A DNA stretch of 26,396 nucleotides from JAJFGI01 sp036397065 (GTDB lineage Bacteria; Pseudomonadota; Alphaproteobacteria; Kiloniellales; J153): assembly GCA_036397065.1 (NCBI GenBank), contig DASWJP010000122.1, positions 1-26,396 on the forward strand, in the 5' to 3' direction. How positions within the stretch are numbered: the stretch's first letter is position 1; every line of letters starts with the position of its first letter. The notes under the pieces were generated by a model that ran no database searches, was not told the origin of the DNA, and was given only the letters and a program-made list of their open reading frames with translations. This document shows positions 1-7,585 of this stretch, piece after piece. The position numbers were made by a program, and so were the translations under genes.

Positions 1-1
1 G

Positions 2-349
2 CGCCTGGCGGATCTGGCCGATTTGGACGATGCCGGGTTCCGCCGGGTGTTCTCCGGTTCGCCGATCAAGCGCATCGGCCGCGACCGATTCGTGCGCAAC
101 GTGCTGATTGCCATCGGCAACAGCGGCGAGCCGGCCCTGGCACGGGTGGCGCAGGCACGGCTGACCGACGGCTCGCCCCTGGTCCGGGCCATGGCGGTCT
201 GGGCGCTGGGGCGGTTGGCGGACGCCGCGAGCTATGCCCGCGCGCGTGCGGCACACGCGCGGCACGAGACGGATACGCAGGTATTAACCGAGTGGGCCGC
301 TATTGCGCCGGTGCCGGAGCCTCTGGCGGTTTCGCCGGTACACAGATGA
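2..349 (+). CDS. queG: Epoxyqueuosine reductase QueG, C-terminal part (5' end outside window)
   Basis: QueG is a cobalamin and 4Fe-4S enzyme that reduces epoxyqueuosine to queuosine at the tRNA wobble position, in the cytoplasm. Only the last 115 residues are here; the reading frame is open from the first complete codon at position 2. The segment FSGSPIKRIGRDRFVRNVL, followed by AIGNSGEPAL, is the conserved start of the C-terminal HEAT-like region of QueG, and a second short helical repeat follows (LVRAMAVWALGRLA). The N-terminal catalytic and iron-sulfur parts lie upstream of the window. The gene ends in TGA at 347-349. Its last 50 bases overlap the 3' end of a lipoprotein gene on the other strand, so the two genes converge tail to tail. 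The family call is firm from this block alone; full-length integrity cannot be judged. Confidence 0.93.
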   Translation, partial: RLADLADLDDAGFRRVFSGSPIKRIGRDRFVRNVLIAIGNSGEPALARVAQARLTDGSPLVRAMAVWALGRLADAASYARARAAHARHETDTQVLTEWAAIAPVPEPLAVSPVHR

Positions 350-686
350 AATTGGCCCGCTGCGGCTGGAATAGCGGGCAGCTGGTCCACAGCACATCGT
401 CGTCGCGCAGGGTCAACTTTCCCGCCGGGCACGCCAACGTGGCTTCCGCCCACACATCGGCGTCACTGTTAACCATGCCGTTGTAGCAGATCGCGACGAC
501 CGTCGCCCGCATTGTCCTTTCGCCGGGAGGCGGTGTTTTCCCGAGGGCGTCTTCCCCCTGCACCTCGAGCACCATGGCCTTGGATGGCGTTGCCGGGATC
601 GGCGTCGTGGACGTGCACGCCGCCAGGACCAGGGCGATCGCGGAAAAACACACGGCACAGTAAATCGGCGCGCTATGCGGTTTCAT
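300..686 (-). CDS. Small hypothetical lipoprotein
   Basis: A 128-residue protein with a clear lipoprotein signal: a positively charged start (MKPH), a hydrophobic stretch, then the lipobox LVLAAC, predicting lipidation of the Cys near residue 24. The mature part has further cysteines that could form disulfides in the periplasm. I recognise no domain. The ATG at 684-686 follows a weak purine-rich AAGAG. The gene starts 12 bases after the stop of the EamA transporter on the same strand, so co-transcription with it is likely. Its 3' end overlaps queG by 50 bases. Function unknown; membrane or cell-envelope location is inferred from the lipobox. Confidence 0.7.
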   Translation of the reverse strand: MKPHSAPIYCAVCFSAIALVLAACTSTTPIPATPSKAMVLEVQGEDALGKTPPPGERTMRATVVAICYNGMVNSDADVWAEATLACPAGKLTLRDDDVLWTSCPLFQPQRANFICVPAKPPEAPAPAQ

Positions 687-698
687 GGCTCTTGTTTA

Positions 699-1616
699 TC
701 ACGATTCCACCGGACCTTGCGATTTTCTACGCCCGCTGAGCCGGCTGAGGCCAATGCCAGCTAGGATCAGCGCCAGGCCCGCAATGGCACCGGGCTGTAC
801 GGTCTCGCGCAGGATAATGGCGCCCCAGATCACACCGAATACCGGCACCAGGTAATTGATGAATGCGACGAACGTCGCGCCGGTGGTCGTGATCAGGCGA
901 AACAAAATCAAATAAGCCAGCGACGTGCAGACCAGCGCCAAAACCACCAGGGCATAGATCGAATCGGCGGTGGGCATCAGTTGCCAAGGCCGGTCGATGA
1001 TCAGACTGAACGGCACCGCCATGACCGCCGCGCATATGAGCACGCCCGTGCTGGTGACCGAGGCCGGCAGGGTAACCACACCGCGGACGCGGGTGTACAC
1101 ATTGGACACGGCATAACATATGGCACCGCCGGCGACCGCGACTTGCGCCAACACCTCGCGCCCCAGGCCCGCCAGAACATCGGGGCCGACGAGCACCAGG
1201 ATGCCGGCAAAGCCGACGCCTATGCCCGCCATCCGCGCCGGCGTCAGCCGCTCGTCGCGGGTAAAGAAGTGGGCCAGGGTCAGAGAGAACAGCGGCATGA
1301 TGGCCATCAGGATCGCCGCCAGGCCGCTGTCGATGACCACTTCGCCCCAACTGATCAGGGCGAACGGCAGGACATTGCCGGCAATGGCGATCACCACGAA
1401 ATCGCGCCAGATGGCACGATCGCGCGGCAGCCTTCCGCCGATCGCCCACAGATATGCCAGCATGGCGGCCGCCGCCAGAACCAGGCGCGCGGCGACCAGG
1501 GTCATGGGCGGAATGGCGGCCACGGCGATTTTGATGAACAGGAACGATGCACCCCAAATCGCCGCCAGGACGAACAACAGCACATAGGCGATCGGCGGAA
1601 AAGATTGGCGGGACAT
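699..1616 (-). CDS. DMT superfamily permease (EamA family)
   Basis: A 305-residue inner-membrane protein of the drug/metabolite transporter superfamily. Two EamA repeats of about five membrane helices each are visible: the first begins at residue 10 (LLFVLAAIWGASFLFIK, with the typical WG.SF motif) and the second starts near residue 155 (QVAVAGGAICYAVSNVY). The loop PGAIAGLALILAGIGL before the C-terminus is also typical. EamA proteins usually export amino acids or small metabolites; the substrate cannot be told from sequence. The start chosen is the ATG at 1614-1616, since MSRQSF is followed directly by the first helix. The frame stays open far upstream, but that extension runs antisense to the ABC ATPase gene. 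It is divergent from that ATPase across 111 bases and is followed closely by the lipoprotein gene. Confidence 0.9.
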   Translation of the reverse strand: MSRQSFPPIAYVLLFVLAAIWGASFLFIKIAVAAIPPMTLVAARLVLAAAAMLAYLWAIGGRLPRDRAIWRDFVVIAIAGNVLPFALISWGEVVIDSGLAAILMAIMPLFSLTLAHFFTRDERLTPARMAGIGVGFAGILVLVGPDVLAGLGREVLAQVAVAGGAICYAVSNVYTRVRGVVTLPASVTSTGVLICAAVMAVPFSLIIDRPWQLMPTADSIYALVVLALVCTSLAYLILFRLITTTGATFVAFINYLVPVFGVIWGAIILRETVQPGAIAGLALILAGIGLSRLSGRRKSQGPVES

Positions 1617-1727
1617 TGAGACCGTACTGTGGCGGGCGGGAGCGCATGGTGTCCGATTGGCGCGGGGGTGCAAGCCATATTGCGCGTTTTCCCCAATCGA
1701 CTCCGAGATTAAGGTGGGGACCAGCCC

Positions 1728-2324
1728 ATGTTGCATGTCCGTGCCCTCACCCGCCCCGGCCTTGAGCCGGTCGATCTCGATCTCGCCGCCGGTGAGGCGC
1801 TGGCGGTGCTTGGCCCGTCCGGCTCGGGCAAGACGCTGCTGCTGCGCGCCCTGGCCGATCTGGACCCAAACCAGGGCGAGGTCAGCCTCGATGGCGCCGG
1901 CCGCGAGTCCATGAGCGCTCCGGCCTGGCGCCGCCAGGTCACCTTCCTGTCCGCCGAACCGGGCTGGTGGAGCGATCGGGTGGCCGATCATTTTCCCGAA
2001 CCGGAATTGGGCCGCGCCCTGTTCCCCGCATTGATGCTGCCGGCAACCATGATGGAACGCCCCGTGGTGGAATTGTCCACCGGCGAGCGACATCGCATCG
2101 CCTTGGCGCGGGTTCTGGTGCAATCGCCGAAGGTTCTGCTGTTGGATGAACCGACCTCCGGCCTCGATCAAGGATCGACGCGGGCGGTCGAAGCCTTGCT
2201 GCGGGAGCGCATCGGTACCGGCGCGGCCCTGCTGTTTTCCACCCATGACGAAGATCTGGCCAATCGCCTGGGCGATCGCCGGTTGCGCGTGCGCAAGGGG
2301 CGCGTAGAGGCGGATGCCCCATGA
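1728..2324 (+). CDS. fetA: ABC transporter ATP-binding protein, FetA/YbbL type
   Basis: A short, 198-residue ABC ATPase. It has Walker A (GPSGSGKT, residues 29-36), a signature loop near residue 115, Walker B (VLLLDEP) and the switch His in STHDE. The signature reads LSTGE rather than the canonical LSGGQ. This variation occurs in small ABC ATPases and does not by itself imply inactivity. The ATG at 1728 is preceded by AAGGTGGGGA at a normal distance. The stop overlaps the start of the permease gene by four bases (ATGA), showing translational coupling. Together with the FetB/UPF0014 permease it forms a two-gene exporter like E. coli FetAB, which has been linked to iron export and resistance to oxidative stress. 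The iron role here is inferred from family membership. Confidence 0.85.
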   Translation: MLHVRALTRPGLEPVDLDLAAGEALAVLGPSGSGKTLLLRALADLDPNQGEVSLDGAGRESMSAPAWRRQVTFLSAEPGWWSDRVADHFPEPELGRALFPALMLPATMMERPVVELSTGERHRIALARVLVQSPKVLLLDEPTSGLDQGSTRAVEALLRERIGTGAALLFSTHDEDLANRLGDRRLRVRKGRVEADAP

Positions 2325-3121
2325 CCGCCACCTACATCAGCCTCGATTATGTCGATCTGGCACTGGCATCGGTGCTGCTGTTTCTCAATGCCGGCCTGTC
2401 CATCTGGCTGCGCCTGGCCCTGGAGCGGCAATTCCTGATCGCCGCGGCGCGCATGTGCGTGCAGCTCGGATTGGTCAGCTTGGTGCTCAAGGCCCTGTTC
2501 GAATTGGTCTCGCCCGGGCTTACGGCGCTGGCCGTGCTGGTCATGATCCTGTTCGCCGGGCGCGAGGTGATGGGCCGGCAGGAGCGGCGCTTCCGCGGCG
2601 TCTGGGCCTATGGCCTGGGCACCTCGTCGGTGCTGTTCGCCGGCACCCTGGTGACTCTGTTCGCCCTGGCCACCCAGATTCAGCCCGATCCCTGGTATCA
2701 CCCGCGCTATGCCCTTCCGTTGCTCGGCATGATCCTGGGCAACACCATGACCGGCATCGCGGTCGGCATGAATACCCTGACCAGTCAGATCAAGCGCGAG
2801 CGGGCGGCCATCGAGACCATGCTCGCCCTGGGCGAAACGCGCGGCTATGCGTTCCGGCCGCTGATGCGCGCGGCGGTGCGGAACGGCCTGATCCCCATCG
2901 TCAATGCCATGTCGGCTGCGGGGGTGGTTTCCCTGCCCGGCATGATGACCGGCCAGATCCTCTCCGGCGTCGATCCGCTGGAGGCGATCAAGTATCAAAT
3001 CCTGATCATGTTCCTGATCGCCGGCGGCACCGGCATCGGCGTGGTCACGGCCGTGCACGCCGGCGCGCGGCGCCTGAGCGATAACCGGCACCGCTTGCGA
3101 CTCGACCGGCTGGCGGATTGA
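2321..3121 (+). CDS. fetB: FetB/UPF0014 family ABC permease
   Basis: A 266-residue polytopic membrane protein of the UPF0014 (FetB/YbbM) family, which is the usual length. Seven or so hydrophobic segments are seen. The central part has the family hallmark GMILGNTMTGIAVGMNTL, followed by the cytoplasmic EAL-like coupling stretch ETMLALGETRGYAFRPLMRAAVRNG in two pieces around residues 165-195. A further conserved block, VVSLPGMMTGQILSG, follows near residue 205. It starts inside the stop of the ATPase gene (ATGA overlap), so the two are made together. It ends 24 bases before the converging MAPEG gene. Substrate is not provable from sequence; iron is suggested by the E. coli homologue. Confidence 0.9.
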   Translation: MTATYISLDYVDLALASVLLFLNAGLSIWLRLALERQFLIAAARMCVQLGLVSLVLKALFELVSPGLTALAVLVMILFAGREVMGRQERRFRGVWAYGLGTSSVLFAGTLVTLFALATQIQPDPWYHPRYALPLLGMILGNTMTGIAVGMNTLTSQIKRERAAIETMLALGETRGYAFRPLMRAAVRNGLIPIVNAMSAAGVVSLPGMMTGQILSGVDPLEAIKYQILIMFLIAGGTGIGVVTAVHAGARRLSDNRHRLRLDRLAD

Positions 3122-3145
3122 TAGGCGTCCGCCCGCGCGGATCGT

Positions 3146-3553
3146 TCACATCCAGCCAAGCAGCGTGAAGCCCAAGATCACTTGCGCGATAAAGCCGATG
3201 GCGAACGAAAGGGTCCGCGCCACGGGAATGCCAAGCGTGTAGACGACAACGTGCACCAGACGGGTGAAGAAATAGACGGCCGCCGCCAGTGCCGTGAGCG
3301 ACGTGCCCAGGCCCATGATATGAACGCCGATTGCCAGGGGCGCAAAGATCACCAAGTTCTCGACGGCATTGACGTGGGCCGCCTGCAGGCGCCTGGCCCA
3401 GTCCGCCTTCGCATGCGCGTCCGGCCCTGCGGTCTTGAGGGCGCCCCACAAGCCCAGCTCCATGATTCGGTTGAGAATGTAGGGAACCCAAATGATAGCC
3501 GTCAACAGTACGGTCAACGTCAACCAGTACAGCTCAGGCGAAAGCATTGCCAT
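3146..3553 (-). CDS. MAPEG family membrane protein
   Basis: A 135-residue protein with four hydrophobic helices, fitting the MAPEG fold (membrane-associated proteins in eicosanoid and glutathione metabolism). Diagnostic pieces are the AHVNAVENLVIFAPLAI stretch, with the Asn-Glu typical of helix 2, and FFTRLVHVVVYTLGIPVART at helices 3-4. Bacterial members of this type are mostly uncharacterised and glutathione-linked activity has been shown only for some. The ATG at 3551-3553 follows AGGA at seven bases; an internal ATG two codons on is the alternative. It converges with fetB and diverges from the piuC-like gene across 141 bases, so it is probably a single-gene unit. Confidence 0.85.
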   Translation of the reverse strand: MAMLSPELYWLTLTVLLTAIIWVPYILNRIMELGLWGALKTAGPDAHAKADWARRLQAAHVNAVENLVIFAPLAIGVHIMGLGTSLTALAAAVYFFTRLVHVVVYTLGIPVARTLSFAIGFIAQVILGFTLLGWM

Positions 3554-3694
3554 GTCCGATTCCTATCTCAATGAAATTGTACATATCGCAACGCATTATC
3601 TATTCTGCCGGGCTGAAATTAAGTCAAGTGGCTGAGAACTCGGCCGCACGCCGGGGTGCGGACGGGGTTTGGAGTCTCGTGGAGCGGTAACAGC
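3554..3694. promoter_or_regulatory. Divergent intergenic region between MAPEG and PiuC-like genes
   Basis: This 141-base, comparatively AT-rich gap must hold the promoters of both flanking genes. I could not fix convincing -35/-10 pairs on either strand. A 6-bp hairpin (CCGCAC at 3644-3649, GTGCGG at 3656-3661, six-base loop) sits in the probable leader of the hydroxylase gene. No recognisable Fur box was found by eye. Confidence 0.35.
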
Positions 3695-4363
3695 ATGCTG
3701 ATGTGTATTCCCGACGTTCTGGACTTAGCCGAGATCAAGAAAATCCGCGCCGCGGTCGGCGAGACCCCATTCGGCGATGGCCGCCAAACCGCCGGGTATC
3801 GGGCCAAGCGGGTCAAGAACAACCTGCAGATGGAGCGCACTGCGCCGGCCGCCAAGGAGCTCGTCAACCTCGTTCTCGGCGGCCTCAGGCGGAACCAAGA
3901 GTTTCAGCGGGCGTTCCTGCCGAAATCCATCCGGCCGCCGCTCATCAGCCGCTACGAGGTGGGCATGAGCTATGGCCTGCATGTGGATGATGCCCTGATG
4001 GGTAGCGGCCAGCGGGCGCGCAGCGATATCGCGCTCACCATCTTCCTCAGCGATCCAGCCGACTACGATGGCGGCGAGCTGATCATGTCCAGTCCGTTTG
4101 GCGACCAGGAGGTGAAGTTGCCCGCCGGTGCGGCCGTGGTCTACCCGTCCTCCACCTTGCATCAAGTCGCGCCGGTCACCCGCGGCGCGCGTCTGGCGGC
4201 GGTCACCTGGGCGCAAAGCCATGTCCGCGATGCCGCCCAGCGGGAACTGCTCTACGAGGTCTATCAGACGCGGGAGAAGTTGGCGCAGATTGATCCCGAC
4301 GGCGCGGAGACGGACCTGGCCTTCAAGGCATATTCCAACCTGCTGCGCATGTGGGCCGACTGA
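3695..4363 (+). CDS. piuC: Fe(II)/2-oxoglutarate-dependent hydroxylase, PiuC/YbiX type
   Basis: A 222-residue PKHD-type hydroxylase, close to the usual length of about 226. The double-stranded beta-helix iron site is complete: His96 and Asp98 in YGLHVDD, distal His156 in STLHQV, and the 2-oxoglutarate-binding Arg166 in RGARLAAVTW. The N-terminal block QTAGYRAKRVKNNLQ is also characteristic. In Pseudomonas and E. coli, relatives are linked to iron or siderophore uptake and are Fur-controlled, but the substrate is unknown. The ATG at 3695 is chosen because GGAG lies shortly upstream and family members begin with a short M(L)..IPDVL. No TonB receptor gene adjoins it here, unlike many piuC loci. 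Confidence 0.9.
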   Translation: MLMCIPDVLDLAEIKKIRAAVGETPFGDGRQTAGYRAKRVKNNLQMERTAPAAKELVNLVLGGLRRNQEFQRAFLPKSIRPPLISRYEVGMSYGLHVDDALMGSGQRARSDIALTIFLSDPADYDGGELIMSSPFGDQEVKLPAGAAVVYPSSTLHQVAPVTRGARLAAVTWAQSHVRDAAQRELLYEVYQTREKLAQIDPDGAETDLAFKAYSNLLRMWAD

Positions 4364-4472
4364 CGCCACGCGCTGTCGGTAAAAAAAACCTTTTCAACAC
4401 CGATCCAACGACTCGGCTAAACTTTGCCGCCACGCCCGAGTCGCGCGGGCGGTGTTGCGGGAGTGTTGGCGC

Positions 4473-5783
4473 GTGAATGGAATCTTCTTCGCCATCGTGG
4501 CGATCGCCTTCGCCATCGCCGGATTTCGCCAGATCGTCTGGTCGCCGGACAGCCTGGACGAAAATACGCCGATGGAAGTCCTGTCCCTGGCCATGGTGGA
4601 CAGCGCCAGCGGCGCGGTGACCCTGGCCATCGGCCTGGTCGGCGTCATGGCCCTGTTCCTCGGCCTGATGAAAGTGGCGGAAGCCGGCGGCCTGCTGGTC
4701 ATCATCGCCCGCACGGTGCGGCCGCTGATGGTGCGCCTGTTTCCCGATGTGCCGGCCGATCATCCGGCCATGGGGGCGATGATCCTGAACATGTCGGCCA
4801 ACGTGCTGGGCCTGGGCAACGCCGCCACGCCGTTCGGCATTCGCGCCATGCAGGAGTTGGACAAGCTCAACCCGCACAAGGGCACGGCGACCAACGCCAT
4901 GGCCTTGTTCCTGGCCATCAACACCTCCAGCGTCACCTTGCTGCCCACCGGGATCATCGCCTTGCGCGCTTCCGCCGGATCGCTCGACCCGGCGGGCATC
5001 CTGCCCAGCACCTTGTTCGCCACCATCGTCTCGACAACAGTCGCCATCACCTCCGTTAAACTCTATCAACGGTTCTGGCTGGTCCCGGCCGTCACCTTCA
5101 CGCGGCCCGGTGATGCGGGCGCCGACGACTCGGAACCAGCCGCGCCGGCGAGCGCGGCGGACCTGCACGCAGGCGCATCGGAGGCCTACCCCGGTTGGGT
5201 ATCGCTGCTGGTCCTGGCCGGGATTGCGGCACTGGTGCCGCTGACCATTCTCTACGGCAAGGTGATTTCGCCCTGGATCATTCCCGGGCTGATGGTCGCC
5301 CTGCTGGCCTTCGGTGTATGGCGCAAGGTTCCGATCTACGAGGTTTTCGTGGACGGCGCCAAGGACGGCTTCCAGGTGGCCCTGCGCATCATTCCCTATC
5401 TGGTCGCCATCCTGGTGGCCGTGGGCATGTTCCGTGCCAGCGGCGCCATGGAATGGCTGGTCGAGCCCCTGAGCCGGATCACCAACTTGTTCGGCTTGCC
5501 GCCCGAGGCCCTGTCCATGGCCTTGCTGCGGCCGCTCTCCGGCTCCGGCGCCTATGGCATCGTCGCCTCGGTGATCGAGGATCCACTGATCGGGCCGGAC
5601 AGCTATACCGGCTATCTGGTCAGCACCCTGCAAGGCTCGACCGAGACCACGTTCTATGTGATCGCGGTCTATTTCGGCGCCATCCAGATCCGCCGTATTC
5701 GCCATACCCTGGCCGCCGGGCTGACCGCCGACTTCGCCGGCGTGGTCGCAGCGGTGGTGATTTGCACCATCCTGTTCGCTTGA
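4473..5783 (+). CDS. Fused SpmA/SpmB-type nucleoside-recognition (Gate) domain membrane protein
   Basis: A 436-residue inner-membrane protein made of two Gate (nucleoside recognition) domains: an SpmA-like half (about residues 1-200, with NMSANVLGLGNAATPFGIRA as its hallmark in two parts) and an SpmB-like half (about 240-436, with the block LRPLSGSGAYGIV and later LQGSTETTFYV). Bacilli carry these as separate spore-maturation proteins, while many non-sporulating proteobacteria have the fused form. The transported substrate is unknown. The GTG at 4473 is chosen: GGGAG lies nine bases upstream and VNGIFFAIVAIAF matches the normal SpmA start. An earlier GTG at 4452 lacks a good ribosome site. 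It stands alone between the hydroxylase and the TctC-like gene. Confidence 0.86.
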   Translation: MNGIFFAIVAIAFAIAGFRQIVWSPDSLDENTPMEVLSLAMVDSASGAVTLAIGLVGVMALFLGLMKVAEAGGLLVIIARTVRPLMVRLFPDVPADHPAMGAMILNMSANVLGLGNAATPFGIRAMQELDKLNPHKGTATNAMALFLAINTSSVTLLPTGIIALRASAGSLDPAGILPSTLFATIVSTTVAITSVKLYQRFWLVPAVTFTRPGDAGADDSEPAAPASAADLHAGASEAYPGWVSLLVLAGIAALVPLTILYGKVISPWIIPGLMVALLAFGVWRKVPIYEVFVDGAKDGFQVALRIIPYLVAILVAVGMFRASGAMEWLVEPLSRITNLFGLPPEALSMALLRPLSGSGAYGIVASVIEDPLIGPDSYTGYLVSTLQGSTETTFYVIAVYFGAIQIRRIRHTLAAGLTADFAGVVAAVVICTILFA

Positions 5784-5964
5784 AAGTGCGGCTATCCCCT
5801 GACCCCGGCCATCGGGGGCCCGGGGGCTAAAGCCTTACCGGTCACATTTTTTTTCGGCTGTTTGTTGCACAAACGCCTGCGGGCACCGCATGATGGCGGC
5901 CGAGGATATTCAGACCCCGGGGAGCGCCACGGCGACGGTGCGCCTTCATTCGAGAGGACGCGGG

Positions 5965-6996
5965 ATGCCGACCGGATCACCGTTTCACTGGCCGACCGCA
6001 AGACCGGTTGCCCGCTTGGCGGCGGCGGTCCTGGCCATGCTGGTCGCCTGGGTGCCACTGGCCGCCGGTTCCCAGGATCTGGTCAAACCCGAAGGGTTCC
6101 CGGATCGCCCGCTGACCATCATCGTGCCCTATGCCGAGGGCGGCGAATCCGACCTGCTCAGCCGGGCCATGGCCGCGGCATTGGAGAAGGTGATGGGCGC
6201 CAAGGTTCTGGTGGTCAACCAGCCTGGCGAAGCCGGCATGGCGGCGGTGCCGCAGTTCATGGCGGCACCGACGGATGGATACACGCTGTTGGAGTCGATC
6301 GAAGAGGCGCCGGCGAACTACGCGGCGGGAAAGCTGCCGGAGAATCCGGCGGTCGATTGGTGGCCGCTGGGCATGGCGCAGGTCACCTTCAGCCAGATCT
6401 ACGTTCGCCCCGGGGATGTGCGGTTTGCCGATTGGCAATCCTTCGCCGCCTATGCCCGGACCAGCCCGGGCGATGTCAAGATTGCCAACGTCGCGAACTC
6501 CGGGGCGATGGAGCGGGCCAACCTCTTCAAGCTCGAACAAGCGGTCGGGTTCAAGATCAATCAGATTGGATTCGACAACCCGGCGGAACGGTATGCCGCG
6601 CTGATCGGCGGCGCCGTCGATGCCTTGTTTGAGCAGCCCGGGGATGTCGCCAGCTTCCTGGAAAGCGGCCAGATGAAGCCGATCCTGACTCTGCTGGGGG
6701 AACGCCCGGCGGGTCATGAGAAGGTGCCGACGCTGAACGACATCGGTGCCGGATTCGAACCCTTGCTGCGGTACCGGGGATTCTGGATCCTGCCGGGCGT
6801 ACCCGAACCGCGGCGGCGGTATTTGGAAACGGCCTTGCACGTCGCGTGGCTGTCCGAAGAATTTCAAGCGTTCAACCGCCAGCGGGCCATGCACCTGATC
6901 CCCAGCTTTCGCTCCCACGAAGAAGCGACGGCGATGATCGAAAAATCGATCGATGCCTACCGGGAGATCTTTCGGGAGATGGGTCCGGCCCAGTAG
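5965..6996 (+). CDS. Tripartite tricarboxylate transporter substrate-binding protein (TctC/Bug family)
   Basis: A 343-residue periplasmic binding protein. A long signal peptide (charged N-terminus, hydrophobic core RLAAAVLAMLVAWVPLAAG) precedes the mature domain. The mature protein opens with FPDRPLTIIVPYAEGGESD, the first Bug/TctC motif. VVNQPGEAGMAAV and the DGYTLL segment follow, also typical of the family. Such proteins bind carboxylates or amides and normally hand them to TctA/TctB membrane subunits. No TctA or TctB gene is present in the window, so it is an orphan, as is common in this family. The ATG at 5965 follows GAGAGGA; the open frame begins 25 codons earlier without a ribosome site. 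Ligand unknown. Confidence 0.88.
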   Translation: MPTGSPFHWPTARPVARLAAAVLAMLVAWVPLAAGSQDLVKPEGFPDRPLTIIVPYAEGGESDLLSRAMAAALEKVMGAKVLVVNQPGEAGMAAVPQFMAAPTDGYTLLESIEEAPANYAAGKLPENPAVDWWPLGMAQVTFSQIYVRPGDVRFADWQSFAAYARTSPGDVKIANVANSGAMERANLFKLEQAVGFKINQIGFDNPAERYAALIGGAVDALFEQPGDVASFLESGQMKPILTLLGERPAGHEKVPTLNDIGAGFEPLLRYRGFWILPGVPEPRRRYLETALHVAWLSEEFQAFNRQRAMHLIPSFRSHEEATAMIEKSIDAYREIFREMGPAQ

Positions 6997-7079
6997 AGCG
7001 GCACCGAAACGGCCGTAGGCTCAGGCCCGGTTCGCACGCCTGGTATGTGCCGGTAAATCCCTGAGGGAGAAAACGAAAA

Positions 7080-7099
7080 CGGGGGCTTGAGAGCCCCCG
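7080..7099 (-). terminator. Intrinsic terminator, mainly for the H1-like gene
   Basis: A perfect 8-bp GC-rich stem (CGGGGGCT / AGCCCCCG) with a four-base loop. Read on the minus strand it is followed by a T-rich run (GTTTTCGTTTTC), so it ends leftward transcription from the H1-like gene 107 bases upstream. On the plus strand the run is poorer in T, but it may also stop readthrough from the TctC-type gene. Confidence 0.8.
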
Positions 7100-7206
7100 C
7101 TTCCGTTCGCTTCGCCGCCGGTTTCGGGCATCCTGCCGGATGGCCGCGGCAAATGGCGAATGGTCGTTCGCGCGCCGATCGGCTGGCGCGTCGGCTGTGC
7201 GACAGC

Positions 7207-7509
7207 CTACTTCTTCTTGGCGGCCCTGCGCCGTGCCGGCTTGCGGGCTGCCTTCTTCGCGGCCTTCCGCTTCGCTGGCTTCCGCTTCTTCGCGGCCTTC
7301 CGCTTTGCGGGCTTCCGCTTCTTCGCGACCTTACGCTTCGCCGCTGCTTTCTTCGCGGGCTTCCGCCGCTTCGCGGCCTTGCGCTTCGCCGGTTTCTTAG
7401 CCTTGGTTTTTTTCGCGGTTGTCTTCTTGCGGGCGGCGGCGGGCATCGCCTTCGCCTTTTTCGAATCGGTCGTCGCTTGATTTTCTGTAGTCATCTTGGC
7501 TTCTGACAT
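7207..7509 (-). CDS. Histone H1-like Lys/Ala-rich nucleoid protein
   Basis: A 100-residue, extremely basic protein. Residues 1-25 are a short mixed head (MSEAKMTTENQATTDSKKAK). The remainder is almost only Lys, Ala, Arg and Pro, arranged in AKKRKPAKRKAA-type repeats. This resembles the C-terminal tail of eukaryotic histone H1 and bacterial proteins such as AlgP, Hc1/Hc2 and BpH1, which bind DNA and compact or bridge it. There is no globular domain. The ATG at 7507-7509 is chosen because AAGAGG lies six bases upstream; the ATG at 7513-7515 touches that site directly. It is a single-gene unit with its own promoter and terminator. DNA binding is inferred from composition. Confidence 0.85.
   Translation of the reverse strand: MSEAKMTTENQATTDSKKAKAMPAAARKKTTAKKTKAKKPAKRKAAKRRKPAKKAAAKRKVAKKRKPAKRKAAKKRKPAKRKAAKKAARKPARRRAAKKK
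7261..7326 (-). repeat. 33-bp imperfect tandem repeat inside the H1-like gene
   Basis: Two adjacent 33-base units (7261-7293 and 7294-7326) differ at only a few positions and encode the 11-residue unit KKRKPAKRKAA twice. More diverged copies extend to about 7392. The repeat keeps the reading frame, so changes in copy number would lengthen or shorten the basic tail without a frameshift. Confidence 0.8.
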
Positions 7510-7585
7510 TGCCATCCTCTTAAGTGGGTGCCTCCGCATGGATTGGAGAATCACCTGGTTGTTAACGGTCCATCCACGGACCAGC

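Noticed and set aside
1617..2246. An N-terminal extension of the EamA transporter frame
   Set aside because: The extension runs antisense through the FetA-type ATPase gene and lacks a start signal; MSRQSF at 1616 directly precedes the first membrane helix.
4364..4395. A possible terminator after the PiuC-type gene (A-rich run at 4381-4388)
   Set aside because: The run after the weak CCGAC/GTCGG stem is of A, not T, on the coding strand, and the stem is only five pairs with a long loop.
4323..5705. A long open minus-strand frame opposite the SpmA/SpmB-type gene
   Set aside because: It is a GC-rich shadow: low-complexity Gly/Arg/His/Gln composition, no domain and no ribosome site, while the plus-strand protein has clear family motifs.
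5796..5860. A possible terminator after the SpmA/SpmB-type gene
   Set aside because: CCCCG/CGGGG gives only a five-pair stem, and the T run at 5848-5855 is too far downstream to belong to it.
7087..7506. Open plus-strand frames opposite the H1-like gene
   Set aside because: They are the complement of Lys/Ala repeats (Arg/Leu/Phe/Ala repeats), with no ribosome site; the minus-strand gene has a promoter, ribosome site and terminator.
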